This document shows positions 37,950-50,103 of a stretch of DNA of 64,000 nucleotides, in pieces. The translations under genes were made by a program, and so were the position numbers. The notes below the pieces were generated by a model that saw only the letters and a program-made list of their open reading frames with translations, did no database searches and was not told where the DNA came from. The DNA lies in contig NW_024465369.1 in the NCBI RefSeq assembly GCF_017591425.1, positions 28,191,001 to 28,255,000 of the forward strand, in the 5' to 3' direction. The stretch comes from Ochotona curzoniae (taxonomy: Eukaryota; Chordata; Mammalia; Lagomorpha; Ochotonidae). How positions within the stretch are numbered: the first letter of the stretch is position 1; every line of letters begins with the position of its first letter.

Positions 37950-40900
37950 GACAGAAAAGGCATTTAAAATGACCTCAGGAGTTTTGACATAACTGAATGG
38001 TGGTAAGGATCCACAATTTATTCCCACAATCTCTGGAGTCAAATGTGATTCAATATTCAGATTTTTTTTTTTTTTTTGAAGACAGAAAGGTTATATGGTT
38101 CACATATCAAACAGAAGAGTGTTCCTGAAGCAGGGCTTCAGGCAGTGTTATGTAACCTACCAAAGAAAGTTCTATTTCTGCAGCAAAACACATCCCAGTA
38201 GAGCAATAGATAAAGCCTTGCAGCAATTCACTCATATTCTATCCCAAAGAAGTTCAACTACGGCTAACAAATGAGTCACACAGAAGTTTCTGGTTTTCAG
38301 AGGCTAATTTTGGAATTGTGGAGAAAAGGTAAATGAATCCATACCCATTGACAGAATACTAGAAGTGAAATAGGTTGTTGGAAAGAAGGCTCTGGTTTGC
38401 ATGTGTCTCATCCCAGTGATTATGACAAGTCAAAGATGTCCGGCAGGCAATCATGTAGGCAAATCTGGCGACTTAGAAATTGAAACAATTATGGAAATAA
38501 AAGGTGCTCCTGGGAAAATTAGCCTTTTATTGACAAAAATACAAGCCAAACTCAAAGAATAACTCAAGAAGTTTCATCTCACTGCAAAATTACAAATGAC
38601 CCAGAATTCAGATTCCTACTGGTCTGTGCTTTGTCACAGGTTAATCCTCTTTGGTCTCTCGCCACTGCTGGAATTAACTTGAATTCAGTGTTGCCATGAC
38701 TGTACATTAGTTATGTTAAAATTACCTTAATTATATACTACTGATTACTCTTGGTATTATGCAGATGAATAGTCATATAGGTAATTGACAATGTCAACCT
38801 GTCATTCCAAATATATTTTCTCAACTTTACGAACCAGAAACCTGAACATATTGGAAGATAATTCAGGCAATATCTATTTTCAAATTAAGAAATATGCTAT
38901 CATTTTCTTTAGGAAAAAGAATTCCTCCACCAGGAATATGAAGGCAGGTTAATCCTAAAAGTTCTGTGGAAGGCTTAATGATCCAATCAGAGTTTACAAA
39001 ATACTTGGGAACCTACAGATGACCTAGCAACTTAATCTCTCACACTAGTTTATGTTTGGGGGGATATGACAAGTGAACGCCATAACCTGCTTCTCGTACT
39101 TGCCGCATAACAAAAAGTAAAGATGTAAAATACTAGTAGAATACAAACCAGACAATAAACTGGGTTCCGTTTTCTCTGATAATCTTTTCAGGTCCCATTG
39201 AGGACTGTAATTCAGCCAATAAAGTTTAGCAAAGAACAGAGCTGCACATAATTATTTTTCTCTCCCAAACTTTTACTTGATAAATGTTACTTCAAAATCT
39301 CCAGGGGGAAAAAACCATCCCTAGTATTTCCTGCTTTTTCCTGCATTTAGTGTATTTAGTGCACTACACCATGCTGAGAACCCATTTAAAAATAATAATG
39401 GGCCTGGCGGCATGGCCTAGCAGCTAAAGTCCTCACCTTGAACATGCCAGGGATCCCACATAGGCGCCAGTTCTAATCCCAGCAGCTCTACTTCCCATCC
39501 AGCTCCCTGTTTGTGGCCTGGGAAAGCAGTCAAGGACGGCCCAAAGCTTTGGAACCCTGCACCTGTGTGGGAGACCTGGAAGAGGTTCCTGGTTCTCGGC
39601 TTCAGATAGGCGCAGCACCGGCCATTGCGTTCACTTGGGGAGTGAATCATTGGAGGGAAGATGTTCCTCTCTGTCTCTCCTCCTCTCTGTGTATCTGACT
39701 TTGTAATAAGAAATAAATAAATCTAAATAAATAAATAAATTACAATAATGTACAGCATGATCCCATGCAGTTTCTAATGTTTCAGAGATTTATTCTAGTC
39801 AAGCATCCCAGAATCTAAAGCCTGCAGTAAAGCTTTAGTTAGGATCATAGCATGATTTTAGGACAAAAGTTCGATTGTCTTTCGGATGTGTGTGACACAC
39901 AACAGCATGGCAGAAAACTCAACCTAAACATTGTAAATCCAGTATAACAGTGATATTTTTGCATTGGAGGCTCCAAGGCCATTAGTGGTCAAAAAGTCAA
40001 TCTTACGTGCTGAAACCAATTAAAAATATAGGATATCCACATTTTAAGCCAAAGAATATGTGAAACTTACTGCATTTATATGGGCACACAATAGACTTAC
40101 TGAGTTGAAGCACAGAACGCGTTTATTTAAAAAAAAAAAAAAACCCGAGGACTACAGAGAAATGCTTAAAAATTACTTGGTGTTACAGAGGTAGGTTTGA
40201 GACAAAAAATCAAGAGTGTTGCAAATACAGAACACTAGGTTTCTGTCTCATAAAACATACTTGAAGTCAATATAACAAAAAAAATCAGAAGACTAAATGC
40301 TGCCATTGCCTCAAAAAAGGAACAGTGGCTTCAAGAAAGGATCCGAAATCATGATGCATGTGGTATCTCCAACACACCTGAGACCTCGAGGAGAGAAGAG
40401 CCTGACAGCCTAGGCTCCCTGGAGGCAGGCATGCCCCAGCCTGGCAGAAATGAGATTGAACTGGACGCTGGGTGGTGAGCAATCAATCCCCCTCCACAGT
40501 TAGAAAGGGTTGACAGACTACTGACAGGAAAACACGGCAAAAGTCTGAGGATAAGTGAGAATGTGGGTGGCAAAAAGTAAAGCTACAGGAGTTATTAGCC
40601 AAACCACTAGAATAATGATGCCATCTGCAGCATTAATTCACACGAAGGGATGAAGCTGGAACCTCTCTCTCAGCTTCAGTTGGATGGGGTCGACTACATC
40701 GCCAAGTCAGCTGGAGCTGGTGGAGACTGCTGAATTCCTGAAGTCCTTTAAAAAAAGGCCCGTCTTTCCTCTAGGGAAGCAATCCTGCTGTTTTATAGAT
40801 AACAGGTGCACTTTCACTGTCTCTAACAAAATCCATGTAACATTTCTGCCTAGGCAGCGTGGTACAGATGGTCTGACAATACTTGCCCAATGGCCACTGA

Positions 40901-41745
40901 ACATTAATATTCAAAACTAGAGGGAGCAACACTTATCTCCAGCTTTTAAACAGCAGTAAGCACATTAATTTCTCTGTAAGGAGACAAGACGAGCAGAGCA
41001 GGTGAGGCTCTTTCGAGAAATGCAAAAAATAGGTCCTGGTCGGATTCATAATTGTGCCTTTTAGATGTGCATTTTGTGGTGTTGCCCTTTTTCTTTTTTA
41101 ACATTCTAATTGTACCTTCTTAAAAAAAAAACTGTACGTGCTACCTAAGGCATTTTAAATTAAATGTGCAATTTAAAATCTTTCATTTAAGGAGTGAAAC
41201 TGCTAAGTTATCATTAGAAATTCCTATGAGGAAATATTGGTTATAGCAACATAAAAAGAAAGTTGCCCAGAATGTAAACATGCTATGTCTCAGATTTTAA
41301 AAGCCAAAGTTATATTTAAGGCAACATAATTGTTGAGTGTGACTTACAACCCTATGTATTTTATTCAAACTCAAAGAAAAACCTACACAATAAAGGCAAC
41401 AGAAATTCCCAAATTAAAATGCAATAACTTCTTTTTTTAACGATGTAATTTGAGTTTAGATGCAGGATAACTTCTATAGCAAGCTATAACTTAGCTTTAA
41501 ACGTTTTCCAGAAAACAGAAAAATTGGTAACAACGCTGCTCTAAAAATAGTTCTTTGATGAATTTGAGGAGGAAGGCAAGAAACTCCAAGATAAGAGCCG
41601 GTTTCACCCCAATTCTCAAACATCGGAAGAGCTTAATTGGGCAATAGAAGAATCCTGGCCAGGCACACCCAGGTTCAGACGTGGCATATCCTGAAACAAA
41701 CTTTTTTTCTGACCCTTTGAGTCATATACCACAGGCGTTGACTTA
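37950..41745. other. Promoter-proximal part of GALNT3 intron 1
   Basis: One SINE (39400-39740), T and A runs (38059-38077, 40127-40143), and otherwise unique sequence with no assignable feature up to the (GGGC)7 tract. Confidence 0.5.
39400..39740 (+). mobile_element. C-type SINE
   Basis: Starts gggcctggcggcatggcc. The body is well preserved and the tail is an (AAAT)n run. It is in GALNT3 intron 1. Confidence 0.9.
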
Positions 41746-41770
41746 AGTCAACAGGTCCTCGGATGAAAAA

Positions 41771-41800
41771 GCGGGCGGGCGGGCGGGCGGGCGGGCGGGC
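41771..41800 (+). repeat. (GGGC)7 tract at island edge
   Basis: The tract is gc followed by seven perfect GGGC units on the + strand, which is the template strand for GALNT3. Runs of three G separated by single C are strong G-quadruplex candidates. On the minus strand this is a C-rich i-motif-type sequence. Confidence 0.9.
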
Positions 41801-42503
41801 ATGAGGGGAGTGCGTGGCAGTTGGGGTTCCTCTCACCAAGAAACCAGTGCCTCCCCCACGTCAGGCTGGAAAGTAGGCGCAGCTTGGGCGTGGGGAGCGC
41901 ACCCGGAAAAGTGCCGCTTCCAAACCAACAGAGGGACGTCCGCGTCCCGACCACAAAGCGCTTTCCAAACCACTCGGAATCCTTGTAAATGGCTCGCTCC
42001 GCAGCCGCGGTTTCCAGCTCAGGGTTGTCTAGGGTTTAGGGAAAGTTGGCGGGCAAAGCCATGCCCTTCCCGATCGAGGGTTTGGCCCTACCCGGCACAG
42101 CCAGAGGACGGAGCGGCCACCTGCTAGCCCCCGGGGGTGTGGCGTGGGAGGAAGACATCCGCCTGGCCCACGCCCGCGGGCGCCCCACTCGGGACCCGCC
42201 CACCCTCAAAGCCGCAGCCAAGAGCAGACGAGCCCCCCCGTCGGACGCCTCTGGAGGGGGTCCCCGTCTCGGCTCCGAAGGAGTGACCTGTTCCCCTCGA
42301 CCCCCCGACCTCAGGGCGCCACTCCCCTCCCTGCCGCCGAGGGGCAACTGAAATGAAGCTACTCTCGAGACGCCCTGCAACCGGCGGCGGGACCCGCGCC
42401 CTCTCCCCCTACCACGTGAACCTCCGCGGCCGTCTCTCCGCCCTTCACCGACGCTACCAGGGGGCCACCGGTGTCCCCACTCGGCCTCAGCCGACCCGCT
42501 TAC

Positions 42504-42720
42504 CTGACGGGTGGGCAGGGCAGACGGGGCGGAGGGAAGCGGCGGCCGGCCGGGCGGGCGGGCGCTGGACCTGGGCCGAGCGCCAGGTGCAGGTGGCGGC
42601 GGCGGCGACTCGGGTTGCTGTCGCTACAGTTGCGGCTCGGTCGAGCTCCTCCTCCGCCTCCGCCTCCTGCTTCCCGCTGGGCCTCCCGCGTTGCCAGGAG
42701 AGGCCGAACTGAGCCTCCGC
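42504..42720 (-). other. GALNT3: Inferred non-coding GALNT3 exon 1 (5' end approximate)
   Basis: On the minus strand the CpG island contains a consensus splice donor, CAG|gtaagcggg, with the exon ending at 42504. GALNT3 is known to have a non-coding first exon followed by a long first intron, which fits a 19.5-kb intron here up to 23012. The transcription start is not visible. 42720 is a placeholder within the GC-rich stretch, and no TATA box is evident. Confidence 0.5.
42584..42595 (+). promoter_or_regulatory. Tandem CAGGTG E2-boxes in the GALNT3 island
   Basis: Two CAGGTG hexamers abut head to tail inside the inferred first exon. Further copies are at 42738-42743 and 42835-42840, with CACCTG at 42118-42123. 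CAGGTG/CACCTG is the consensus of ZEB and SNAI repressors and of some bHLH activators. Function is not shown by the sequence. Confidence 0.5.
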
Positions 42721-42822
42721 TTCCTCTTGGAGTCGCCCAGGTGAGCTCCAGCCTGCGACGTCGGCAGGGGCGAGGCCCCCGTGCCGCGCCTGCGCGCCAG
42801 CCTCGGGCCCCGCCCTAGCACT

Positions 42823-42839
42823 ACCTGAGCGCCTCAGGT
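42823..42839. repeat. Perfect palindrome with 7-bp arms in the promoter island
   Basis: The arms acctgag and ctcaggt are separated by cgc. The right arm overlaps the CAGGTG at 42835-42840. It could be a paired E2-box half-site or chance in GC-rich DNA. Confidence 0.6.
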
Positions 42840-43377
42840 GAGGAGCGCGCCGTGACGCGCTGTGGCGGGGCCCGCGCGCCGGAGCCGCGTTCGTCTACCT
42901 TAGGGGACCCTCCGCATCCCGCCACTTTGTCACCTAAACACAGCCCGAGACTTTTGGGGGAAACCGAATCTAGATTTAGGTGGCGTGGGTCGTCTGAAGG
43001 AAGGGGTGCGCGGCCGGCCGGCCGAGGGCGAGCTCGGGGCCTCAGGAGACCGCGGCGGGGAGCGCAGCGACGGCTGGCCCGGGTGGTTTCCTCCAGCCGA
43101 GTCCGGCGGCTTTCTGTCACCAGCCGGGGGCTGTGCGCTTCCTTCGCAGGCTGTCTTGATTTCATCACTTGACTGACTTGAGTGCAGCTCGTGGTTTCCG
43201 TTTCTGCGAGCGGGCCACCCTGTGAGCCGGCACCTCACGTCCAAAGGAGGAGCCTGCCTGTCCCGAAGAAGAGGCTCGGGCATTTGGTGGAGCCTCGCCA
43301 ACTTGGGGCGCACCTCCCCTTCCAGGGTCCAAAGTCAAAGCAGTGCCCAGCTGAGAAAGCAGGGAAAACAGAAAAGA

Positions 43378-43412
43378 CCCCCCCCCCGCCCCCGACACAC
43401 ACACCCGACTGC
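43378..43412. repeat. C-rich tract followed by short CA repeat
   Basis: A run of about nine C, then gcccccg, then acacacacac at the upstream edge of the CpG island. It is low-complexity and G-rich on the minus strand. Confidence 0.7.
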
Positions 43413-43579
43413 CCTCGGGTGGAAAGAGACTGTGGTTTCCTGGACAGGGCTCACTTCTGTCGCAGGTTTGTGCAAAAACGCAGTGTGTCTTCCGGCGCGT
43501 GAGAATTCACATGGGGGGAGGGGTGGTGGGGTTTGCTGCCTTTGTAAAGACAAAAAAACTGGTTTTTTTTTTTTTTTTG

Positions 43580-43975
43580 GCTTAACGTAACTTTCCGTTT
43601 ATATTGCTATGACCAAACACTAGCACATTCAAACCCAGAACTTGAAACGGTCTTGAGGTCCTTCCTATGGACTCATTCTGGGTTGTATTTCCAGCTGAAA
43701 ACTTTTTGCTTGTATGTCTAATTCGGTCGCAGTAGGTTTTCCACAGAAGGTTAGCCCGTGGTCTTCCTCTAGCATTATGACATTCTCTGCCTCTGGTTGC
43801 TCCCTCATATTCTGTGCAGCTGAAACAATATGGTTTAAAAAGCTGTGCCATACACCATCAACGGGTGTCGCTTTACCAAGCTGGTCTCGGAAGCTGACTT
43901 TAGCATCCACAGAGCTATTTTATACTACAACATCCAGCACTGAGTTTAAAATTTTAGGTCGGTAATTCTTGTTTG
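43580..43975 (-). pseudogene. Unidentified processed-pseudogene-like sequence
   Basis: On the minus strand a frame runs from about 43910 to a stop at 43665. It reads VDAKVSFRDQLGKATPVDGV at its start, is protein-like in composition and is about 80 codons long. Upstream in frame is a TAA, so it is not an intact gene from here. The + strand has an uninterrupted T run of about 18 at 43562-43579, just past its 3' side. This would be the poly(A) tail of a minus-strand retrocopy, with an AATATA-like hexamer about 20 nt before it. I do not recognise the protein and cannot define matching target-site duplications. It may instead be unique DNA with a chance ORF beside a T run. Confidence 0.35.
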
Positions 43976-44246
43976 TTCTTGGATGTTATGGTTATTTTCT
44001 AAGCAACAAGGAACCTTCTTTGAGTTTGTGACATCTGAGGATTAGTTCCCACCAGCAATTTTTAAACTCCTCCTCTTCCCCCCAAAATACCTCAAGAGAT
44101 ACTTGTCTGCAGTCATGTCACCAGTTTATCCTTAAGTACAGGGCAGAAAGCAGTAACTCTCCCAGTTTTGTTTTGTTTTGTTTTCTTCTTTTTGTTTTGT
44201 TGAAGAATTTTGCATCTTTGTCATTTTCCTTTGTTGTTGTTATTGT

Positions 44247-44495
44247 TTTAAGATTTGTTTATCTCTGCTTGAAAGAAAGAGGAAGAGAGATCCTCCATTC
44301 CCTGGTTCACTCCCCAACATGGCACAAGTCCAGAGCTGAGTATTTTGGAGGCCAGGAACTAAAAGCTTCTTGTGGGTCTCCCATGTGGGTGCAGGGGCCC
44401 AAGGCCTTAGACCATCCTCTACTGCTTGCCCAGGCCATAAGCAGGGAGATGTTGGAAGGGGAACAGCCAAGACTCAAACCAGTGCCCAGGCAGAG
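44247..44495 (-). mobile_element. C-type SINE, 5'-truncated
   Basis: From ttttaagatttgtttatctc. The tRNA-like head (right side) is missing beyond accagtgccca. Confidence 0.8.
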
Positions 44496-46249
44496 GATTT
44501 TAAATGAAGGCTAATGTTAGTCTTTGGGGAATGTGGGAGAAATCCTAGAGCTATAACCAAGAAATCTGTACTTGCCATGAGTGAGGCAGCAGCCAAAAAT
44601 TGTCAGTGTTTTTATGTCCCACCAGACAAAGAACGACAATTGTTACTGACAATCAGGACACAGCAGATGGGTAAAGGATAGCAATCTGGAATCCAAGGCC
44701 TCAGAGGCACTGACAGCAAGACTAGAAACATCAAATGACAGCTGAAAAGAGAAGCTAGGGCAGAACTATAAAAAGAGAACAAGTAAACAGGACCCCAAAT
44801 GCTGCGTGATGAGCCACAGAGAGCAGAAAAAAAAAACCAAAAACCTCAGTGATGAACAGTAGTTAGTAAACATTGGACCATCAGTTTTATGAATCTATGA
44901 GATTTGCTAAGGAAAGTGTTATTCCTGGCATTATTTATAATGTTTTATACAATACTGCTTGCAAAGTTTATATCATTCTGAAAGCAAAGGTGTGAAACTA
45001 ATGAAAGTTTTCTACTGTTTAATAAAATTGAAATGCTTCAGGGCAAGAAAAATATCATTATGCTGAGATTAGAATCATGCAATAATTCTAATCAGTTGTA
45101 AGAATTTTTTAAATTGACATCCCGTCCAAAAATTAAGAAAAATAGTGTTTTATATAAAGGGAAAATTAGTATTTAGTCAGAAGGTAATCAGAAGCCGTAG
45201 TATAGATATATTTCTGAGAAATAAAAAAACTTTCTTTAATAATGCACACTGGATTTACAATGGCAAATAAGTTAAAAATTTGGGAATGTTTATCACAAGA
45301 AGAGAGACAAGTTTGTCTTTCTGTATATAGCTGTGTGTGTACACACACACAAAGAGGACTAGCCGCAAAATGTTCATATATGTGCTTGAAACAATACTTG
45401 GATCAAAAATTGATCCATCAATTACCATGGCAAAATTTTTGTCTTAATCAAATATGAATCTGAAGACTGCTGTAAATGCAACATTTTAGATAAATGATCT
45501 CAGAAACATAAGTCTAATATAGTGGAAATCCTAAGGACAAATTTTGAATAGCAATAGCTACTATTATTCACATGCCTATGTTCATAAGCTGTTACACAAA
45601 ACAGCTTATAATATGAGAAGTTATTCTTTCTGGACTTAAATTTTCTCTTTCATATTAAGATGGCTGTACAAGATTAATTTCCTTTTCGCTCCACCTCATA
45701 TGTATATATATGACAAGAGATTTCTCTTGCAAAAAATAAAAACCCCAAAGCCAACCTTCTGGATGTAGCAATAAAAATAAGCAATGATGAAATTGAAATT
45801 ACTTGACTGAAATCAAAACTCATTTGTAAATGTGACTACATTCTGTATTGTAATGCGTAAAATTATGCAGATTCGTGAAGTCCAAAATCAAATGTTTATA
45901 GTTTTTTAACTTGCTGCTTACCTAGGACTGAACTGAGATATTTGGCCCACAGACTAAACGGATTGAAGTAATTTCCACTGAAAGAAGTAGAAGAACTGAA
46001 ATAGTATTGATTCAAAAAGCTAGTAGTGGTGGTATCAGAAGAAAGAGCCACAAACAATGTGAGTATTTTTAAAATAATGATTCAACATGATCCCACATTG
46101 TGTTTGAAATATTAGAGGAAAACAAAAAATTGGAAACATAAAAGTTTGAGCTTTTATAAATACTATTTTAAATGAAAAAAATTTTTTGTCTTGAAGAATA
46201 TTTTCAGAAAAACAACTTCAGATTTGCAAAAAAGTACACTTTTCTAAGA

Positions 46250-46350
46250 GGACATTTATTGACTTAAATTGCAATAGGATTATGTCTTGTTAATCTTGTA
46301 TCCTTAATGCTTGGCACATAGTAGGTGCTTAATAAATATTTGATGATATA
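46250..46350 (+). mobile_element. MIR/L2-type 3' end
   Basis: Contains tgcttggcacatagtaggtg followed by cttaataaatatttgatga, the conserved 3' end shared by MIR and L2. Confidence 0.6.
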
Positions 46351-47119
46351 TATTGGATAGAGTGCAGAGTGTCACGCTTGTAAGCATTAGCGTAAGAGGC
46401 AAAAGAGATGCCATGCTGAGTCAGACTAATATTCCATCTAGCCAGCTCTAAATTCTGACAGCACCAAAGGGATATTTTATGCAAAGCCATGATAATAATC
46501 TTGGCATGATGTTTACCTCTGATATATTACCCCACGTGTCCTCAGCTGACTCTTTTGACTAATCTCTTTTCTATAAGCCTTTTATGAACATCTGAGCAAT
46601 TTATGTTCATTACAAAAAGATCAATTCATACAGATAAATTAGTTTGGGACTACTCAGAATTTCTTGTACCAAGATCAGGACTATCAGACTTTTTCTATTA
46701 TGTCTATTTTCAGATTTATTGTTGTTAACAAAAGGGGGGAAGTGGAATAATGTATAGAGAAATAAGCAGACATATTCGTAAAGTAAGATTGGGGAGCTTG
46801 TTTTGTAAACAAAGTTGAATAGGTAACGTATGAATCCATGTCAGTAAGTTTGTTTTCCATCATGATTTTGAAAAGCACATGGCATTCTTTTGTAGGAAAT
46901 ATAATCAGCCACTTATTTTGGGACAGGAAACAATGCTTCCAAATTTTGCTATTGCAAGCAGTTCTGTGGTGATCACACTGTTCAGCTGTTGAAACATTTA
47001 TAATAATTTTATTTATTTCCATTGGGCAAATTGTTGGATAGCAGATAAAAGGACAGTGAGTTGGTTATCATATGGTTTAAAAAAAAATGGGGGAGGATGA
47101 AATGGCTTAGAAGGAGGAG

Positions 47120-47475
47120 GAGACATTTGGGCAGGCAGTTAAGATGCCTCTGTCTTACATCCAAAGTGTCTGTCTTTAATTCCCACTGCCAGTTCCTGTC
47201 TTCCCAATAAGGCTGACTGTGAGAGGCGGCAGTGGTGGCTGAAGTAAGAGTTCCTACCATGTGTTGGGGAGATGTGCATTTGCTTGCTGGCTTTGGCCCT
47301 GGTCCAGCGCAGACATGGCCATTGTAGGGATTTGCGGGAATGTAACCAACAGATGGAAGTATTCTCTAGTGTGCTTTCTCCCTTCTCTTCCCCCTTCTCT
47401 GCCTCTGTCTGCTCTTTCCCCCTTGTTTTTTCTCTCCTCCCATCCCATCAGGTCTGCCTCTCAAGAGAAAAAAAA
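47120..47475 (+). mobile_element. Old C-type SINE with pyrimidine expansion
   Basis: Recognised by gggcaggcagttaagatgcc and gagaggcggcagtggtggc. The 3' part has expanded into a long C/T tract at 47376-47450. Confidence 0.65.
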
Positions 47476-48109
47476 AACTTGGGACATGATTAAGGAAGGC
47501 AAGAATAGAGGACAAAGTCATCATTCACATTAGACATCCTCTGAAGGACTAAAAGAGTGTTTGGGGATAGTCATCCTCCCTACCCCCAGGCAATATAACC
47601 TCATTTCTGAGAGGAGATAAGCCATGGTGAACAATATCCAATTTGTTTCTCTTCCCTCTTCTCCTCTCCCTTACACAGTCTGTGCAGATTTGACTCAATA
47701 ACTTAAACATTGTAATTAATATCTGAGCTTCATCAGGATACTCTGTCTGTTTAATTCACTCATAAGTGATGTTCAATAGGGTTATATAGCCCAAACCATT
47801 CTTTATGTGAATCAGGCTGTTACCTCTGGGCAGAAACAGTGTGTGGACCCATGGGTTGGTTGGGAGATGAATCCTTTATCTCACCAGAAACAAGTCTACT
47901 CCAGGGCTACCCTATTCAGCTGGTTGAATAGTATACATCCTCTGATTTCAGTCCTGCTTGTCCTTTTGAATGATACCTTTTGTAGGGCAGTTTTACACAA
48001 TCCGATGTCTAATCAGATGTCAGCCCCCTGCTCTCATAGCCAGCTGCCTTCAGATGGCTACCAGGAGATTGCCCTTGATACACCTTCCTGCATGGGTATG
48101 TAGTGGCTA

Positions 48110-48420
48110 CAAAATCCACCCACCATAGTGAGCATGTGCTTTTGCAATGCGATCTTAACAGCCTCTCCTAACAAGGGAGGAAATGTTTCCTTACCTTTCG
48201 AGTCCACTGTGACCTGTATAATTTGCTTTGAATAATAGAATAGCTTGGAAGTAATGATGCATGACTTCCAAAGTCAGTCCTTAAGTGACTTTTCACATTC
48301 TGGTTGTATATGCCTTAGAGTAATGCTCTGAGATCACCAGCAAGAAGTCTCAGGGGTAGAAGACCATGTGGAAAGTGAAAGCTCCTAGCCTAGATGTTTC
48401 AGCTTGGCTCAGACTTCAGA
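48110..48420 (+). mobile_element. Probable ancient LTR or other old repeat
   Basis: gtccactgtgacctgtataa, gctttgaataatagaata and the following agaccatgtgga resemble older MaLR LTRs in order, but identity is low. Non-coding. Confidence 0.35.
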
Positions 48421-48514
48421 CAATCAGTACCAGAATGCATCTTTGTGGTAGAGCCCAGTAGTATAGCAACAGGATATTTTTCAGGCCAGTCCCCCAAAAT
48501 TATTTGAAACAAAG

Positions 48515-48805
48515 CAACAATTTTATTTCAAAGGTAGAGACAGATAGGAAGGGACAAAGAAAGGGGAGGGACACATTCCTCAAATGCCTTCAACAACCAG
48601 TGCTAGACAAGGTAAAAGACACAAGCCCTGAACTCCACCTAGGTCTCTAAGGTCAGATGGCAGGGCCCAGGAACTTGCCATCCACCACCCTTCCAGGTGC
48701 AGTACTAGGAAGCTGAATCAAAGGTAGAGTAGCCAGGACTAGAATCAGCACTGCAACTTAGATGCTGGGGTCCCAAGTGATGGCTTCAGATGCTACACCA
48801 TAATA
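48515..48805 (-). mobile_element. Old C-type SINE
   Basis: From attttatttcaaaggtagag to agatgctacaccataat. Diverged. Confidence 0.65.
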
Positions 48806-49016
48806 TTCCCTTAGGGAATAATTTTACTTTATGCACCTCAACAAAATCACAGGCATTTATGCAGTTTTTATGCTCCCTCTATTTATGCAGAGAAGATATT
48901 TGAGATGCAAAACTTTGGATTCATTAGAATTTTAAAAGTCCCAACCTTGAAGATCTCTACATACAATATGAGGATGCTTTGAAAAGCTGGTTTGGGAGTG
49001 GGGGGAAGGAGTGGGA

Positions 49017-49325
49017 GGGGCAGGTGTGGTGGTTGAGCAAGCTAATTTTCCACCTGTGGCACCTGCATCCTATGTGGGTACCAGTTCATGTTCAGGTCTC
49101 TCCACTTCTTATCCAGCTCCCTGCTTATGACCTTGGAAAGAGCAGAGGTCATTGGGACCCTGCACCCACGTGGGAGACCTAGAAGAAGCTTCTGGCTCCT
49201 GGCTTTGAATCAGCTCAGCTTAGGCTGTTGGAGAGTGAACCAGTAGATGGAAGGTCTTTCTATCTCTTCTTCTCTCTACATAAAATCTGCCATTCAAATA
49301 AAAATAAGTAAACTTAAAGAAAGGC
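49017..49325 (+). mobile_element. C-type SINE
   Basis: The body has gggaccctgcacccacgtgg and the tail is aataaaaataagtaaac. Confidence 0.8.
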
Positions 49326-50103
49326 TGGTATTACAGAAAAAATGAGAACAATAAGCCCCTAGGATTACTCCTTTCTTGTTGATTCAGAAAAAACAATATC
49401 TCAGAAAAGAAAACATTTCTGAATGATTTCTTAAGGTACACAGGCTTTGGGCAGCCTGACAGTTCTTATGTGCCCCAAGAGGATTTGGTAAGACCACAAA
49501 ATGGTTTCTAGGGGTAAGTGTATATTATAATCCAGGAAGAGGCCCATTCATTTACCTGTTTATTACTGCTATATCTTACAATGTCTTTTTATAGGGGAAA
49601 AAAAGTTGGTTTTGGTGAAATTCACAGAAGTAGGGAAATATAAGCCTTGTGTGAGAACTCAAAACAAATGCAGAAAGTATTGTCCTTGACCAAAAGGCAC
49701 ATTGAGACAAGGATATTTTATCACATGTGGCAGCCTGGATACTTACAATGATTTAATGCCAATTATCTTCCACAAACACTGTACTAGTCATCCCATACCT
49801 TACACTAGGAAAGAAGTATGCATTTCTAGGGAAAATGAGACATCCAAATTTTAATGAGATTTATTTATTACCACATAGTAAAATAGGGATTTGAGAGAGA
49901 AATTAACTCTAGGCATATACCTAACAAGCTTATATTGTTTCATATTCCTGATCCTATCTTATCCTATCCTATCTCATATTCCTGAGCACTGTCCTCAGAA
50001 ATTAGCAATACACATGAATTGATGAAAAATAAACGTTGAGTATTCAGGGTCCCCCCTTTAGTTTCTGCACTTTTAAGAATCTGTATTAGCATTGGGGGTT
50101 CTT

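Larger units (their letters stand above)
41750..43500. promoter_or_regulatory. CpG island, presumed GALNT3 promoter
   Basis: Base composition changes abruptly from AT-rich intron to GC-rich, CpG-dense sequence. The core is about 42040-43160, with GC-box-like elements (for example ccccgccc near 42809-42816), an NRF1-like cgcctgcgcgcc near 42787-42798, and no TATA. It lies where the first exon of GALNT3 is expected. The long overlapping ORFs on both strands here are compositional artefacts. Upstream transcription-factor sites are inferred from sequence only. Confidence 0.8.

Noticed and set aside
42036..43502. Overlapping Arg/Pro/Gly-rich ORFs on both strands of the CpG island
   Set aside because: GC-rich DNA lacks stop codons. 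Composition is non-protein-like and no domain is seen.
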